DNA from: an uncultured Sphingomonadaceae bacterium
Lineage (GTDB): Bacteria; Pseudomonadota; Alphaproteobacteria; Sphingomonadales; Sphingomonadaceae
DNA length: 64,000 nucleotides
Assembly (NCBI GenBank): GCA_947497455.1
Contig: CANMGU010000002.1
Coordinates: 1,148,506-1,212,505 of the forward strand
Direction: 5' to 3'
Positions 35,946 through 45,727 of the stretch are shown here, in pieces. Numbering within the stretch: position 1 is the stretch's first letter; each line of letters opens with the position of its first letter. The translations under genes and the position numbers were made by a program. The notes beneath the pieces are model-generated. The model did no database searches. It worked only from the letters and a program-made list of their open reading frames with translations, and was not told the origin of the DNA.

Positions 35946-36965
35946 TTAGTCGGGCTCCGGCCCGAGTTGCACAGCAAGCTTACCCAAATTGGCACCTGTA
36001 AACAGTCGGTCCAGCGACGCCGGGGCATTTTCAATCCCTTGCACAACATCCGTCTCGAACTTGATGCGTCCTTCCATCAGCCACCCGGCCATGGCCTGCG
36101 CTCCTTCTGGGAAGCGATCAAAATAATCGAGAATGATGAAGCCGCGTAAAGTGGTGCGCCGCATCAACAGGTTAGCGAAATTGGATGGACCGGGTGATCC
36201 GTCCTTGTCGTTGTAGGTCGAAATCAAACCACATAAGGGCATGCGAGAAAAGTCATTCAATCTTGCGATGACGGCATCCATGATCTCGCCGCCAACATTT
36301 TCAAAGTTGATATCAATTCCGCTGGGACAATGCTTGTCGAGCGCCGCCCCGACATCATCTGTCTTATAGTTGATCGCGGCATCAAAGCCGGCTTCTTCGG
36401 TAAGCCATTGGCATTTGTCGTCAGAGCCTGCAATGCCCACGACATGGCATCCGTGTATCTTTCCGATTTGCCCAACCATGGAGCCAACCGCTCCGGCCGC
36501 CGCCGAGACGACGAGTGTGTCCCCCTCTTTTGGTTTGCCTATGTCAGTCAACCCGAAATAGGCTGTCATTCCAGTTGCGCCCAAGGGCCCCATATAGGCT
36601 GTAAGAGGAACACCGGGGATAGCGGGTAGCACGTTCGCCATGCCGCCGGGAATATCATTGTATAAAGCCCATGTGGAAAGACCGGTATTGACGAGCGAGC
36701 CAACTGGTACCGCATCAAAATTGCTTTCTTCGACAACCCCAATACCACCGCCGCGCATCGGGTCATCAATCGGGACCGGTGGCAGATAGCCGTCCATGTC
36801 GCTCATCCAAATCCGGTTTGTCGGATCAAGCGATAGATAGATGGTCCGCACCCGCACCATATCAGGCCCCAGGTCCGCCATTTCTTCCGTGACGAGCTCA
36901 AGATCACCGTCCGCAATCTTGCCGACAGGACGTTTGCGTAGGTACCATATCTGGTTTGTGGTCAT
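35946..36965 (-). CDS. NADP-dependent medium-chain dehydrogenase/reductase
   Basis: A 339-residue zinc-independent MDR oxidoreductase of the YncB/CurA/prostaglandin-reductase type. The N-terminal GroES-like part has SLDPTNRIWMSD, and the cofactor domain has GATGMTAYFGL and VVSAAAGAVGSMVGQIGKIHGCHVVGIAGSDDK near residues 150-180 (the AAxGxxGS nucleotide motif). Zinc-ligand cysteines are absent. Typical activity is reduction of alpha,beta-unsaturated carbonyls with NADPH. AGAGG precedes the ATG. Confidence 0.9.
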   Translation of the reverse strand: MTTNQIWYLRKRPVGKIADGDLELVTEEMADLGPDMVRVRTIYLSLDPTNRIWMSDMDGYLPPVPIDDPMRGGGIGVVEESNFDAVPVGSLVNTGLSTWALYNDIPGGMANVLPAIPGVPLTAYMGPLGATGMTAYFGLTDIGKPKEGDTLVVSAAAGAVGSMVGQIGKIHGCHVVGIAGSDDKCQWLTEEAGFDAAINYKTDDVGAALDKHCPSGIDINFENVGGEIMDAVIARLNDFSRMPLCGLISTYNDKDGSPGPSNFANLLMRRTTLRGFIILDYFDRFPEGAQAMAGWLMEGRIKFETDVVQGIENAPASLDRLFTGANLGKLAVQLGPEPD

Positions 36966-37126
36966 GGGGGATGCCTCTCTGTTGCTGCTTTTACAGCTTT
37001 GTAGAAAGACAAGTGCAAGTCAAGGGCCTGAAAAAATTAGCTTATTTCAAAAGCCCGTAGCCCCGCGATGTCGCGAGTATGTTTTGGCCACGATGCAGCG
37101 CATATTTCGCTATTGAAAAAGAGAGG

Positions 37127-37285
37127 TCAGGCTTCTGCCAGCAATTCGTCTTTCAGCCGCAATTTTTGCTTTTTCAGGTCGTGGATTCGAATCGTATCTG
37201 GAACCGGGCGGGCCTCTTCTTCGCTGATTTTGCGGTCGAGGGCTTCGTGTTTTCCGCGCAGGGCTGACACATGATTCTGATCCAT
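37127..37285 (-). CDS. DUF465 (YdcH) family small protein
   Basis: A 52-residue helical protein. ATG 37285 (MDQNHVSALRGKHEALDRKISEEEA) has AGGAGAATATT just upstream, so it is preferred over the longer frame. The conserved DUF465 end IHDLKKQKLRLKDEL is present. YdcH-like proteins form short alpha-helical hairpins of unknown function. It lies divergent to a second DUF465 gene 189 bp away. Confidence 0.82.
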   Translation of the reverse strand: MDQNHVSALRGKHEALDRKISEEEARPVPDTIRIHDLKKQKLRLKDELLAEA

Positions 37286-37474
37286 AATATTCTCCTGATT
37301 ATTATATAGTTGCTGGTTGAAAGTGGTTGCGGGTGTCCCTTTCATTCTGCCGTGCGCTTACCATTAAGCTGCCGACGATCATCATGGTATAATTGTCTTG
37401 GTTTCGACTTGATCCATGAATAGGGTAAAGATTACAAATTTATTGCAGGCATGCAAGGGGCGATTGGATCCATT

Positions 37475-37678
37475 ATGGCGATAAGCGATCAGGAGTTGCG
37501 GCAGCGGCTCGAAATGCTGAAGATTGAGCATCGTGATCTGGACGATGCGATCACGGCCCTGCTGGATTCTGGCGGCCATGATCAGCTGAGGGCTGCGCGT
37601 TTAAAAAAACGGAAATTGCATCTGCGTGACCGGATCATTCAGATCGAGAACCAGTTAATTCCTGATATTATCGCCTAA
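37475..37678 (+). CDS. DUF465 (YdcH) family small protein, second copy
   Basis: A 67-residue helical protein starting at ATG 37475 (MAISDQELRQRLEMLKIEHRDLDDAI). The conserved part ARLKKRKLHLRDRIIQIE matches the tail of the divergent neighbour (DLKKQKLRLKDEL), so the two are paralogues. A longer frame to 37451 lacks an RBS. The function of the family is unknown. Confidence 0.8.
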   Translation: MAISDQELRQRLEMLKIEHRDLDDAITALLDSGGHDQLRAARLKKRKLHLRDRIIQIENQLIPDIIA

Positions 37679-37836
37679 TCATAGAGCTTTCGGGTGGATT
37701 GAGCCCGTTAACCGTTTCTATCCATCAATTAACCGGTTGATCTGTGGCGTATCACATTGAAACAGGTAACATATTAACCCTGTGAGGTGCGAAATTTAAC
37801 TGTCATTTCACCTGAAAATCTTGCTAGAGAAGCGGG

Positions 37837-38292
37837 ATGGTTGAAACCGAAGCATTGATTACGCCCAAATTACTGGATGCGCTCTACACCGAAGCAATGG
37901 TGCTTGCGGACGAAGCGCGCTCCTATTTCGAGTCCGGACGGTTCAGCGAGCAATGCCAGGACGAAGCGACACTATCGGTTTCGTTTTCTTGCGAGTCGCT
38001 GAAAGTCACAACACGTTTGATGCATTGTATTGCATGGTTGCTAAATCAGCGCGCACTACATGGTGAAGATCTTACCGACGGAGAAGCCTGGCACCACAAT
38101 CGAGAGCTTGGCTATGCCGCGGCAAGCGATGGCCCAATGGTTGAGCTGTTTCCGGAAGAGGCTCGTCAGATTATTGATGCCAGCGAAGAGCTTTTCCAGC
38201 GTCTACAGCGCTTGTCGGCGCGGCTGGAATATCAAGAAATCGTGGAGCCGCCAGTACATGATATGTTCCGGCGGCTTCAAAGTTCATTCTGA
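37837..38292 (+). CDS. rcdA: DUF1465 / RcdA-family regulator of CtrA degradation
   Basis: A 151-residue helical protein of the DUF1465 family, whose studied member is Caulobacter RcdA. RcdA is a pole-localised adaptor working with CpdR and PopA to present CtrA to ClpXP. Matching features are the start LLDALYTEAMVLADEARSYFE, ESLKVTTRLMHCIAWLLNQRA near residue 55 and ARQIIDASEELFQRLQRLS near 110. It is shorter than Caulobacter RcdA (about 176), lacking much of the disordered C-terminal tail. Upstream (37700-37800) are four TTAA half-sites. It is a single gene, followed by the convergent OYE gene. Confidence 0.85.
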   Translation: MVETEALITPKLLDALYTEAMVLADEARSYFESGRFSEQCQDEATLSVSFSCESLKVTTRLMHCIAWLLNQRALHGEDLTDGEAWHHNRELGYAAASDGPMVELFPEEARQIIDASEELFQRLQRLSARLEYQEIVEPPVHDMFRRLQSSF

Positions 38293-38310
38293 TTTTTTCA
38301 GGCTATCGTG

Positions 38311-39408
38311 TCAGGCTGTTGCTTTGGCCTGTTCCATCGTTGGATAATCCACATAACCTTCGGCACTCTGGCTATACCATGATGGCGTAAAGTCGATCGG
38401 GTTCAGTTCCGCACCTGCTCGGAAGCGCTCAGGCAGATCGGGATTGGTCATGAAAGTCCGGCCAAAGCTGATTGCGTCGGCCTTGTCGTTTGCCAAAGCC
38501 TCTGTCGCATTATCATAGAAATAATCGCTGTTCAGCACCAGCGGTTTGCTGAACACCGGACGGATATCCGGGCTAACCGGCGGTACATCGGTATTGCCAT
38601 ATGTACCATGTGCCGGTGGTTCACGCAGTTCCAGAAATGCAATGCCAATGCTGTCGAGCAGTTTGGCAGCTGCCGTAAAGGTTTCTATCGGTGTGGCGTC
38701 ATCCGCGCCCTGTGAATCACCATTGGGAGATAGCCGAACGGAAACCCGGTCACCGCCCCAGACATCGACCAGTCGCTGCGTAACTTCACCCAGCAGTCGG
38801 ATTCGGTTTTCGATCGATCCGCCATATTGATCGGTCCGGAAATTGGTGCCAGAGCGGATGAACTGGTCGATCAGATAGCCATTGGCGCTGTGCAATTGTA
38901 CCCCGTCAAAGCCCGCCTTTTTGGCGTTTTCTGCTGCATTGGCATAATCATCGAGCAAGCTGGGAATTTCGTCCGGTTCCAACGGACGCGCTTCGACATA
39001 TTCGCGCTTTCCCTGGTAAGTGCGGACGTTCCCCGGTGCAGTGGTAGCTGATGAAGAAACCGGCTTTTCGCCACCAAGAAAATCTGGGTGCACGATCCGC
39101 CCCATGTGCCAGAGCTGGCAGATGATCCGCCCGCCCGCTTGGTGAACCTGCTCAACAACCGGCTTCCATGCTTCGGTTTGTTCATCGTTCCAGATGCCAG
39201 GTGCGAAGGGTGTGCCAAGACCCTGTTGGCTGATCCCGGTGGCCTCGGAAATGATAAGTCCGGCACCGGCGCGCTGAGCATAATATTCGCCCATGATTGG
39301 CGTCGGTACATGCTCCATTGTCGAACGGCACCGGGTCAGCGGAGCCATCAACATGCGGTTGGGGGCTTCAATTGCACCAAGGGTGATGGGGTCAAATAAT
39401 GTGCTCAT
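38311..39408 (-). CDS. Alkene reductase, Old Yellow Enzyme family
   Basis: A 365-residue FMN-dependent TIM-barrel reductase of the NemA/OYE type. It has APLTRCRS (residues 22-29), the substrate-binding His/Asn pair in FDGVQLHSANGYLIDQFIRSGTNFRTDQYGGSIENR (near 180), QLWHMGRIVHPDF (near 100) and FGRTFMTNPDLPERF near the end. It reduces activated alkenes, enones and nitro compounds using NADPH. It stands alone, with no linked repressor of the nemR kind. Confidence 0.93.
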   Translation of the reverse strand: MSTLFDPITLGAIEAPNRMLMAPLTRCRSTMEHVPTPIMGEYYAQRAGAGLIISEATGISQQGLGTPFAPGIWNDEQTEAWKPVVEQVHQAGGRIICQLWHMGRIVHPDFLGGEKPVSSSATTAPGNVRTYQGKREYVEARPLEPDEIPSLLDDYANAAENAKKAGFDGVQLHSANGYLIDQFIRSGTNFRTDQYGGSIENRIRLLGEVTQRLVDVWGGDRVSVRLSPNGDSQGADDATPIETFTAAAKLLDSIGIAFLELREPPAHGTYGNTDVPPVSPDIRPVFSKPLVLNSDYFYDNATEALANDKADAISFGRTFMTNPDLPERFRAGAELNPIDFTPSWYSQSAEGYVDYPTMEQAKATA

Positions 39409-39548
39409 AAATTTGCTCTTTCGCGTTTTTAACTGCTTGATGAATAGCTACTGAGGCCAGGGGTGTTTTGCAATGCAGTGCTTTGAAAATCTTTTCTTTC
39501 AGCCTATATCGGATTTATTGGCCTCCGTAGGCGCAAGGAACACAAGAC

Positions 39549-40226
39549 ATGCACCCAAAAAAGCGAGAACCATTGCGAGACGACCCGACGCTGGATGAGG
39601 TGCGGGCTTATCTTGCTCCTCTATTGGCTTCGCAAGCAGCCTTTGACGGCTGGAATGAAAAGGCGGTTGCCGCCGCTGCCGAGATGGCCGGTGTTGATAC
39701 CGAGATGGCGGAATTGGCCTTTAACGCTGGAACTGTGGATATGATTGACGCTTGGTTCCAGTCGGTTGACGAAGCCATGGCAACGAGATTTACCGATGCA
39801 GAATTGGGTGCGATGAAGATTCGGGAACGGATTACGGCTCTGGTGGTGGCCCGTTTGGAAATCTTGGAAGCCGATCGCGAAGGATTGCGCCGAGCGCTCG
39901 CGATACTTGCGGCGCCGCCAAACCTTCCAATTGCAGCCAAGTTTGGCTGGCGTGCCGCAGACAAGATGTGGCGGCTCGCTGGGGACACCGCAACCGACTA
40001 TAATCATTATACAAAGCGGACGTTGCTGTCGGCAGTCTATGGCAGCACAATCAGCGTCTTTCTTGATGACGAAAGCGACGACTATGCAGAGACCAGGGCA
40101 TTTCTTGATCGGCGCATTGAAAATGTCATGCAGTTTGAAAAGGTGAAGGCCAAGATCACTCGGCCTGCTGGCGATCGGTTCAGCATGGCCCGTTTCATTG
40201 GACGGCTGCGTTATCGCGGAGCTTGA
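39549..40226 (+). CDS. COQ9-family protein
   Basis: A 225-residue protein related to COQ9, a TetR-fold lipid-binding protein required for ubiquinone biosynthesis in mitochondria and many alphaproteobacteria. The N-terminal helices (PTLDEVRAYLAPLLASQAAFDGWNEKAV) and the later signature WRAADKMWRLAGDTATDYNHYTKRTLLSAVYG near residue 140 are characteristic. AAGGAACACAAGAC provides the RBS. A short terminator-like hairpin follows. The bacterial function is inferred from the family. Confidence 0.9.
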   Translation: MHPKKREPLRDDPTLDEVRAYLAPLLASQAAFDGWNEKAVAAAAEMAGVDTEMAELAFNAGTVDMIDAWFQSVDEAMATRFTDAELGAMKIRERITALVVARLEILEADREGLRRALAILAAPPNLPIAAKFGWRAADKMWRLAGDTATDYNHYTKRTLLSAVYGSTISVFLDDESDDYAETRAFLDRRIENVMQFEKVKAKITRPAGDRFSMARFIGRLRYRGA

Positions 40227-40228
40227 AT

Positions 40229-40261
40229 TGTCAGACCTGCCTGCGGAAATCTGACAGTTTT
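40229..40261 (+). terminator. Terminator after the COQ9-family gene
   Basis: TGTCAGA (40229-40235) and TCTGACA (40250-40256) form a 7-bp stem with a 14-base loop, followed by GTTTT. Moderate strength, directly after the stop. Confidence 0.5.
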
Positions 40262-40305
40262 ACCAACGCAACAGGGATATTGACGAACAAAAGACTCGCC
40301 ACAGC

Positions 40306-40331
40306 TAATCAATATTGATAATCAATCGCAA
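40306..40331. promoter_or_regulatory. Candidate Fur box upstream of feoAB
   Basis: The element contains overlapping palindromes ATCAATATTGAT and ATTGATAATCAAT. On the minus strand it begins TTGCGATTGATTATCAA, the usual form of proteobacterial Fur boxes. It lies just before the feoA start, so iron-dependent repression is inferred. Confidence 0.6.
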
Positions 40332-40340
40332 CTGAGATTG

Positions 40341-40619
40341 ATGAGCCCCTCTATGAACGCACCCGTCAAATTGGCGATTACTCTTGACCGCCTTGCGTTG
40401 CGCCAGCGCGCTGAGATTTCCTCCATTGATTGGACCGCCATGTCCGATAATGAAGGCGCGCGGCTTCGCGCTCTGGGCCTGGATGAGGGTGTTAGTGTGG
40501 AGAAGCTGCACAAAGGTATGTTTGGCTTCAACGATCCCATTGCTTTGCGGATCGGTCGAATGATGATTGCTATTCGCAAATCTCATGCTTCAGCAATATC
40601 GGTGGTTCTGCCAGCTTAG
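40341..40619 (+). CDS. feoA: Ferrous iron transport protein A
   Basis: A 92-residue SH3-like protein of the FeoA family that assists the FeoB channel. The recognisable core is GARLRALGLDEGVSVEKLHKG.. with PIALRIGRMMIAIR near the end. ATG 40341 or 40353 (MNAPVKL) can serve as start; the frame also opens with TTG at 40338. It is separated from feoB by 3 bp and lies under a Fur-box candidate. Confidence 0.88.
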   Translation: MSPSMNAPVKLAITLDRLALRQRAEISSIDWTAMSDNEGARLRALGLDEGVSVEKLHKGMFGFNDPIALRIGRMMIAIRKSHASAISVVLPA

Positions 40620-40622
40620 AAC

Positions 40623-42482
40623 ATGAGCGAAGCGTCACCTTTAATTGTCCTGGCGGGCAACCCCAATGCCGGTAAAAGCGCGTTGTTCAACGCGCTGACC
40701 GGCGCGCGTCAGAAAATAGCCAATTATCCCGGTGTTACCGTCGAACGCAAATCCGGTCATTTCCAGTTAGCCAATGGTCATCCGGTGGAGCTGGTAGACT
40801 TGCCTGGCAGTTACAGCCTTGATCCGACCAGCCCCGATGAAGCGGTTACCCGCAGCGTTATTTTTGGTGAACAGCAAGGGGAGCGCAAACCGGATGCCGT
40901 GATAATCGTGCTCGATGCCGCCAATCTCGATAATCACCTGCGTTTCGCACTGGAAATTATCGCGCTGGGCCAGCCTGTCGTGATTGCACTCAATATGATG
41001 GATCTGGCAGAGCGGGACGGATTGACGCTGGATCCAGCGAAGCTGGAAGCCGCGTTGGGTGTACCGGTTATTCCCACTGTGGCGGTCCGCGGTCGTGGGC
41101 TTGAAAAATTGTCCGCCGCCATCGATAAGCGGCTGACGGACAAATCAGAAAAACGGGACCTTGTGGTCTCCGAAGAACGCGGTCGCGGACTGCGCAAACA
41201 AGCCAAGACAATCGCCGCTCAAACAATTGTCGCTGAAACCGCCGGTCGGCGATGGTCTGAGCGTGCGGATGCCTTGTTCTTGCATCCGATAGCGGGTCCG
41301 ATCATCTTGCTCGCAATTATGTTTGTGATGTTTCAGGCTGTCTTCGCCTGGTCAGAAGCACCCATCGGTTGGATTGAGGGGGCAAGCGAGTGGGCCGCGG
41401 CCGCGGTGGAGGCTAATCTGGCTGATGGCTTCTTGCGTGACTTTATCATTGAGGGTGCAATTGGCGGCGTCGGCTCAGTTGTCGTCTTCTTGCCGCAAAT
41501 TTTGATCTTGTTTCTGTTCATTCTTCTGCTTGAAGCAAGTGGCTATATGACCCGTGCGGCCTTTATCATGGATCGGCTTATGGCTAGTGTCGGTCTGTCC
41601 GGACGCAGCTTCATTCCGCTATTGTCATCCTTTGCCTGTGCGATCCCCGGGATCATGGCAACGCGCAGCATTGCTGATCCGAAAGACCGTTTGACAACCA
41701 TATTGGTCGCGCCGTTGATGACCTGCGCTGCGCGGCTGCCGGTTTATGCGATTATCATTGGCGCCTTCATTCCGGCCCGTGACGTGGGTGGTGGGGTTGG
41801 CTTGCAGGGCTTGGTTTTATTCGGTCTCTACATATTCGGGATTATAGGCGCGATGCTGGTTGCTCTGGTCCTTCGCAGCACCGTTGCAAAAGGTCCGAAC
41901 AGCGGCTTCCTGATGGAGATGCCGAAATATCAGATGCCCCGTATTCGCGACATGTTGTTGGGGTTATGGCAGCGCGCATGGATTTTTCTGCGCCGGGCAG
42001 GAACAATCATCTTCGCAGCTACAATAGTGCTTTGGTTGATGCTGACCTATCCCAAGGTACCGGTTGATAGCCCAGTGAGCCAGGTGGATTATTCGGCTGC
42101 TGGACGAATAGCTAATGTTATTGAACCAGCTGTCGCGCCTATCGGCTTTAATCGCGATATCGCACTTGCCTTGATACCTGCTATGGCGGCCCGCGAGGTT
42201 GCGGTAGCCGCTCTGGCGACCACTTATGCGATCGATGCGCCGAATGAGGAAGCCGAAGCCAAATCGCTGACGGAGCGTCTGCAAAGCCGCTGGTCCCTGC
42301 CAACCGCGCTGGCCTTTCTGGCATGGTTCGTCTTTGCGCCCCAATGTATCTCGACCATTGCAGTGACCCGCCGCGAAACCAATAGCTGGAAATGGCCAAT
42401 GTTCATGCTCGGCTATCTTTTTGCACTGGCTTATGTCGCTGCGGGCATAACCTATTGGACGGCCATCGCCCTCGGTCTATAG
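40623..42482 (+). CDS. feoB: Ferrous iron transporter B
   Basis: A 619-residue Fe(II) permease with an N-terminal GTPase domain: G1 GNPNAGKS (residues 12-19), G3 DLPG, and G4 NMMD near 127. Helices follow with the two gate motifs [15 protein letters not shown] and [15 protein letters not shown] near residues 345-385. It is shorter than E. coli FeoB (773), with a reduced spacer domain. The C-terminal part ([24 protein letters not shown]) closes the membrane domain. FeoC is absent. Confidence 0.96.
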   Translation: MSEASPLIVLAGNPNAGKSALFNALTGARQKIANYPGVTVERKSGHFQLANGHPVELVDLPGSYSLDPTSPDEAVTRSVIFGEQQGERKPDAVIIVLDAANLDNHLRFALEIIALGQPVVIALNMMDLAERDGLTLDPAKLEAALGVPVIPTVAVRGRGLEKLSAAIDKRLTDKSEKRDLVVSEERGRGLRKQAKTIAAQTIVAETAGRRWSERADALFLHPIAGPIILLAIMFVMFQAVFAWSEAPIGWIEGASEWAAAAVEANLADGFLRDFIIEGAIGGVGSVVVFLPQILILFLFILLLEASGYMTRAAFIMDRLMASVGLSGRSFIPLLSSFACAIPGIMATRSIADPKDRLTTILVAPLMTCAARLPVYAIIIGAFIPARDVGGGVGLQGLVLFGLYIFGIIGAMLVALVLRSTVAKGPNSGFLMEMPKYQMPRIRDMLLGLWQRAWIFLRRAGTIIFAATIVLWLMLTYPKVPVDSPVSQVDYSAAGRIANVIEPAVAPIGFNRDIALALIPAMAAREVAVAALATTYAIDAPNEEAEAKSLTERLQSRWSLPTALAFLAWFVFAPQCISTIAVTRRETNSWKWPMFMLGYLFALAYVAAGITYWTAIALGL

Positions 42483-42532
42483 AGCCACCAGAGACTCGAA
42501 AAACATCAAATAGATTCCAAGGGGAAATGCAA

Positions 42533-43060
42533 ATGGCTGGCGGCATCAACAAAGTAATTATCGTAGGAAACCTGGGTGCCGACCCTGAAGTGCGTACGTT
42601 TAATAACGGTGGTAAAGTCTGCAACCTGCGCATCGCGACATCCGAAAGCTGGAAAGATCGCAATACTGGAGAACGCAAAGAGAAGACCGAGTGGCACAGC
42701 GTCGCAATCTTCTCCGAAGGGCTGGCCGGTGTTGCAGAGAAATATCTGCGTAAGGGAAGCAAAGTCTATATCGAGGGAAAACTGCAAACCCGTAAATGGC
42801 AGGATCAGTCCGGCAATGACCGCTATTCGACCGAGATTGTCTTGCAGGGTTTTGATGGCAAACTGGAAATGCTCGATTCCCGTCAAGGTGGCGGTATGGG
42901 CGGCCAAGGCGGCGGCAATGATGGCTGGAGCGGCGGCGGTTCCGGTGGTGGCTCAGGCGGCGGTTCCAACGACGGCTGGGGTAATACAGGTGGTGGTTCT
43001 TCCGGTGGCCAAGGTGGTGGCGCGTTTGACAGCGACCTGGATGACGACGTACCATTCTAG
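42533..43060 (+). CDS. ssb: Single-stranded DNA-binding protein
   Basis: A 175-residue SSB: OB fold at residues 1-112 ([45 protein letters not shown]), then a Gly/Ser-rich linker of about 50 residues, then the acidic tip DLDDDVPF that recruits SSB partners. ATG 42533 is chosen because GGGG lies 8 nt upstream and homologues begin MAGG; an in-frame ATG at 42527 is the alternative. Confidence 0.96.
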   Translation: MAGGINKVIIVGNLGADPEVRTFNNGGKVCNLRIATSESWKDRNTGERKEKTEWHSVAIFSEGLAGVAEKYLRKGSKVYIEGKLQTRKWQDQSGNDRYSTEIVLQGFDGKLEMLDSRQGGGMGGQGGGNDGWSGGGSGGGSGGGSNDGWGNTGGGSSGGQGGGAFDSDLDDDVPF

Positions 43061-43177
43061 AAATTACCATTCAGCTTCGCACCGGCGGGGGTGACGAAAC
43101 TGATAGACAATATCGGTCATAACAAGCGGGGAAAAGGCTGGGCAAGTGCCCTATTACTCGACGAGGTTTACTGATTC

Positions 43178-43885
43178 ATGATGAACAATTGCGAACAATG
43201 TGTTGTCAAAAACAAAGCCATTTGTTCGGCATTGGACTCAGATGAACTCATTGCGATCAACCGCCTTTCCCGAAAAGTTTCGATCAAGGCCGGACAAGCC
43301 CTGATTTGGGAAGGTGATGATAGCCTGATTGTCGCAAATGTTGTGGAAGGGGCCTTCAAGCTAACCTCGTCGCTGGAAGATGGCCGAGAACAGATTATCG
43401 GTTTGCTCTACCCGTCCGATTTCGTGGGACGCCCGTTTGGTGACAAGAATGAATATACGGTGACAGCTCTGGCGGATTCGAAAGTCTGTGTTTTCTCACG
43501 CGCTGATTTTGACCAGTTTGTCCGTGACCATCCTGACCTTGAACACAAGCTCCTGCAACGCACCTTAACGGAGCTCGATCGTGTTCGTCGGTCCATGCTA
43601 TTGCTGGGCCGGAAAACAGCGGCTGAGCGGGTCGCCTCTTTCCTGCTTGAAATGTCCGAGCGATTGGCTGATTCAAGTTGTAGTGTGGTTGGCGGCCAGC
43701 TTCAATTATTTGCCTTGCCATTCGGGCGGCAGCAAGTGGCGGATATTTTGGGCCTGACCATTGAAACGGTCAGTCGGCAAATGACGCAGCTCAAGAAAAA
43801 TGATGTGATCGCTTTGCCCGATCATCGCAATGTCCAGATTCTGGATGCTGGCCGATTACAGGATATTGCGGATGCGGGCGCCTAA
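43178..43885 (+). CDS. Crp/FNR-family oxygen-sensing regulator (FnrL type)
   Basis: A 235-residue regulator with an N-terminal cysteine cluster CEQC..C (Cys5, Cys8, Cys16) and a further Cys104, the ligands expected for an oxygen-labile [4Fe-4S] cluster. A cyclic-nucleotide-like sensor domain follows, then a helix-turn-helix QQVADILGLTIETVSRQMTQL near residue 188 whose E-x2-SR is the FNR specificity pattern. It lies immediately upstream of ccoN, whose promoter has a perfect FNR box. It very likely activates the cbb3 genes at low oxygen. No FNR site is seen in front of the regulator itself. Confidence 0.92.
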   Translation: MMNNCEQCVVKNKAICSALDSDELIAINRLSRKVSIKAGQALIWEGDDSLIVANVVEGAFKLTSSLEDGREQIIGLLYPSDFVGRPFGDKNEYTVTALADSKVCVFSRADFDQFVRDHPDLEHKLLQRTLTELDRVRRSMLLLGRKTAAERVASFLLEMSERLADSSCSVVGGQLQLFALPFGRQQVADILGLTIETVSRQMTQLKKNDVIALPDHRNVQILDAGRLQDIADAGA

Positions 43886-43951
43886 GCGCTGTTGGAATAG
43901 GCCAGAGTTTAACGATAGAATTCATGACATTGCGCTGAGATGAGATCCTCT

Positions 43952-43965
43952 TTGATCTAGATCAA
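43952..43965. promoter_or_regulatory. FNR box upstream of ccoN
   Basis: A perfect TTGAT-N4-ATCAA at 43952-43965, centred 85 bp before the ccoN ATG. This site is the expected binding site of the adjacent FNR-family regulator. Confidence 0.85.
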
Positions 43966-44043
43966 TGAGGATCGGTACGCGGCCTGCCATGCCCTCTCGT
44001 GTTGAAGACGGTTTTTGCGACTGTCGACACAGGGAAGGACATT

Positions 44044-45714
44044 ATGGATACGCTCTTATTGAAGGCTGGCGGCTGGCTGGCTGTGGTATTTATCGCATTC
44101 ATCGCAATGGTTTTGGCAGCAGATGCTGGCTTTGCCGTGCATATGGCGATCATCGCCTTGGCCGCAGGAATTACCCTTTGGGTGACGATCAACAAGGCCG
44201 ACTATGCTGCCATTGGGCGCGGCATATTAAAGGCTCCTACTGATCCTGGTATCTATGATGACGATCCGATCCGCTGGGGTGTGATCGCGACCATTTTCTG
44301 GGGTATTGCGGGTTTGACCGTCGGCCTTATCATCGCCCTGCAGCTGGCGTTTCCGGTGCTCAATCTCAATAATGAGTTCACTACATTTGGCCGCCTGCGA
44401 CCGCTACATACTTCTGCCGTTATCTTTGCTTTCGGAGGCAACGCGCTGATCGCGACGAGCTATTACGTCGTGCAGCGTACTTGCAGGGCGAGGTTGGCCT
44501 TCCCTGACCTCGCCCGTTTTGTGTTCTGGGGATATCAGCTATTCATTGTCCTGGCCGCCACCGGTTATCTGATGGGCGTTACTCAATCCAAGGAATATGC
44601 AGAGCCAGAATGGTATGTCGATCTGTGGCTGACCATTGTTTGGCTTTGCTATGCGGCGGTGTTCATTGGTACCATTGTGCGACGGTCGGAACCGCATATC
44701 TATGTCGCCAACTGGTTCTATCTTTCCTTCATTCTGACCATTGCGATGCTGCATGTCGTCAACGGCCTGTCGATGCCGGTTAGCTTGCTGGGTTCAAAAA
44801 GCTATGCTGCTTTCGCCGGGGTTCAGGATGCCCTGACCCAGTGGTGGTATGGTCATAACGCGGTTGGCTTCTTCCTGACCGCCGGCTTCCTTGCCATGAT
44901 GTACTATTTTGTACCGAAACAGGCCGAGCGTCCGGTTTACAGCTATCGTCTGTCGATCATCCACTTCTGGTCTTTGATCTTTCTCTACATTTGGGCCGGT
45001 CCGCATCATCTGCACTATACAGCGCTACCGGATTGGGCACAGACGCTGGGCATGGTCTTTTCGGTCGTGCTGTGGATGCCGAGCTGGGGCGGCATGATCA
45101 ATGGCCTGATGACACTGAACGGAGCGTGGGACAAAATCCGCACGGATCCGATCATCCGGATGATGGTTCTGGCGCTCGCCTTTTACGGTATGAGCACCTT
45201 TGAAGGACCGATGATGTCGATCAAGGCTGTGAATAGCTTGTCGCACTATACCGACTGGACGGTTGGTCATGTGCATAGTGGGGCGCTCGGCTGGAATGGC
45301 ATGATCACCTTTGCCTGCCTCTATTATCTTGTTCCACGCCTCTGGGGCAAGCAACGGCTATATTCGTTGCGGATGGTGAACTGGCACTTCTGGCTCGCGA
45401 CGCTGGGTATCGTTCTCTACGCGGCGTCCATGTGGGTTGCTGGCATCATGCAGGGCCTGATGTGGCGCGAATATGGAGACGACGGCTATCTGGTCTACGC
45501 TTTCTCCGAAGTCGTAACTGCGATGCTGCCTATGTATCTCATTCGCGCGACTGGTGGATTGCTCTATCTCGCTGGCGCCATTGTGCTGGTCTACAATGTC
45601 TGGATGACGATTGCTGGTAGACAGCGCGATGAAAAACCCATGACCGAAACGCCTCATAACGAGGCACTCGACAAGCCGATTGTGGGTAAGCCCGCCGTCG
45701 CGCCTGCTGAATAG
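44044..45714 (+). CDS. ccoN: Cytochrome cbb3 oxidase subunit I
   Basis: A 556-residue catalytic subunit with at least 12 transmembrane helices, carrying haem b, haem b3 and CuB. Visible ligand motifs include [10 protein letters not shown] (haem b His), [36 protein letters not shown] (CuB histidines) and [19 protein letters not shown] (haem ligands). ATG 44044 is chosen with AAGGA 6 nt upstream. It is followed by ccoO with 13 bp between; high-affinity respiration at low oxygen is the role. Confidence 0.97.
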   Translation: MDTLLLKAGGWLAVVFIAFIAMVLAADAGFAVHMAIIALAAGITLWVTINKADYAAIGRGILKAPTDPGIYDDDPIRWGVIATIFWGIAGLTVGLIIALQLAFPVLNLNNEFTTFGRLRPLHTSAVIFAFGGNALIATSYYVVQRTCRARLAFPDLARFVFWGYQLFIVLAATGYLMGVTQSKEYAEPEWYVDLWLTIVWLCYAAVFIGTIVRRSEPHIYVANWFYLSFILTIAMLHVVNGLSMPVSLLGSKSYAAFAGVQDALTQWWYGHNAVGFFLTAGFLAMMYYFVPKQAERPVYSYRLSIIHFWSLIFLYIWAGPHHLHYTALPDWAQTLGMVFSVVLWMPSWGGMINGLMTLNGAWDKIRTDPIIRMMVLALAFYGMSTFEGPMMSIKAVNSLSHYTDWTVGHVHSGALGWNGMITFACLYYLVPRLWGKQRLYSLRMVNWHFWLATLGIVLYAASMWVAGIMQGLMWREYGDDGYLVYAFSEVVTAMLPMYLIRATGGLLYLAGAIVLVYNVWMTIAGRQRDEKPMTETPHNEALDKPIVGKPAVAPAE

Positions 45715-45727
45715 AGGAGGCAAGAAT

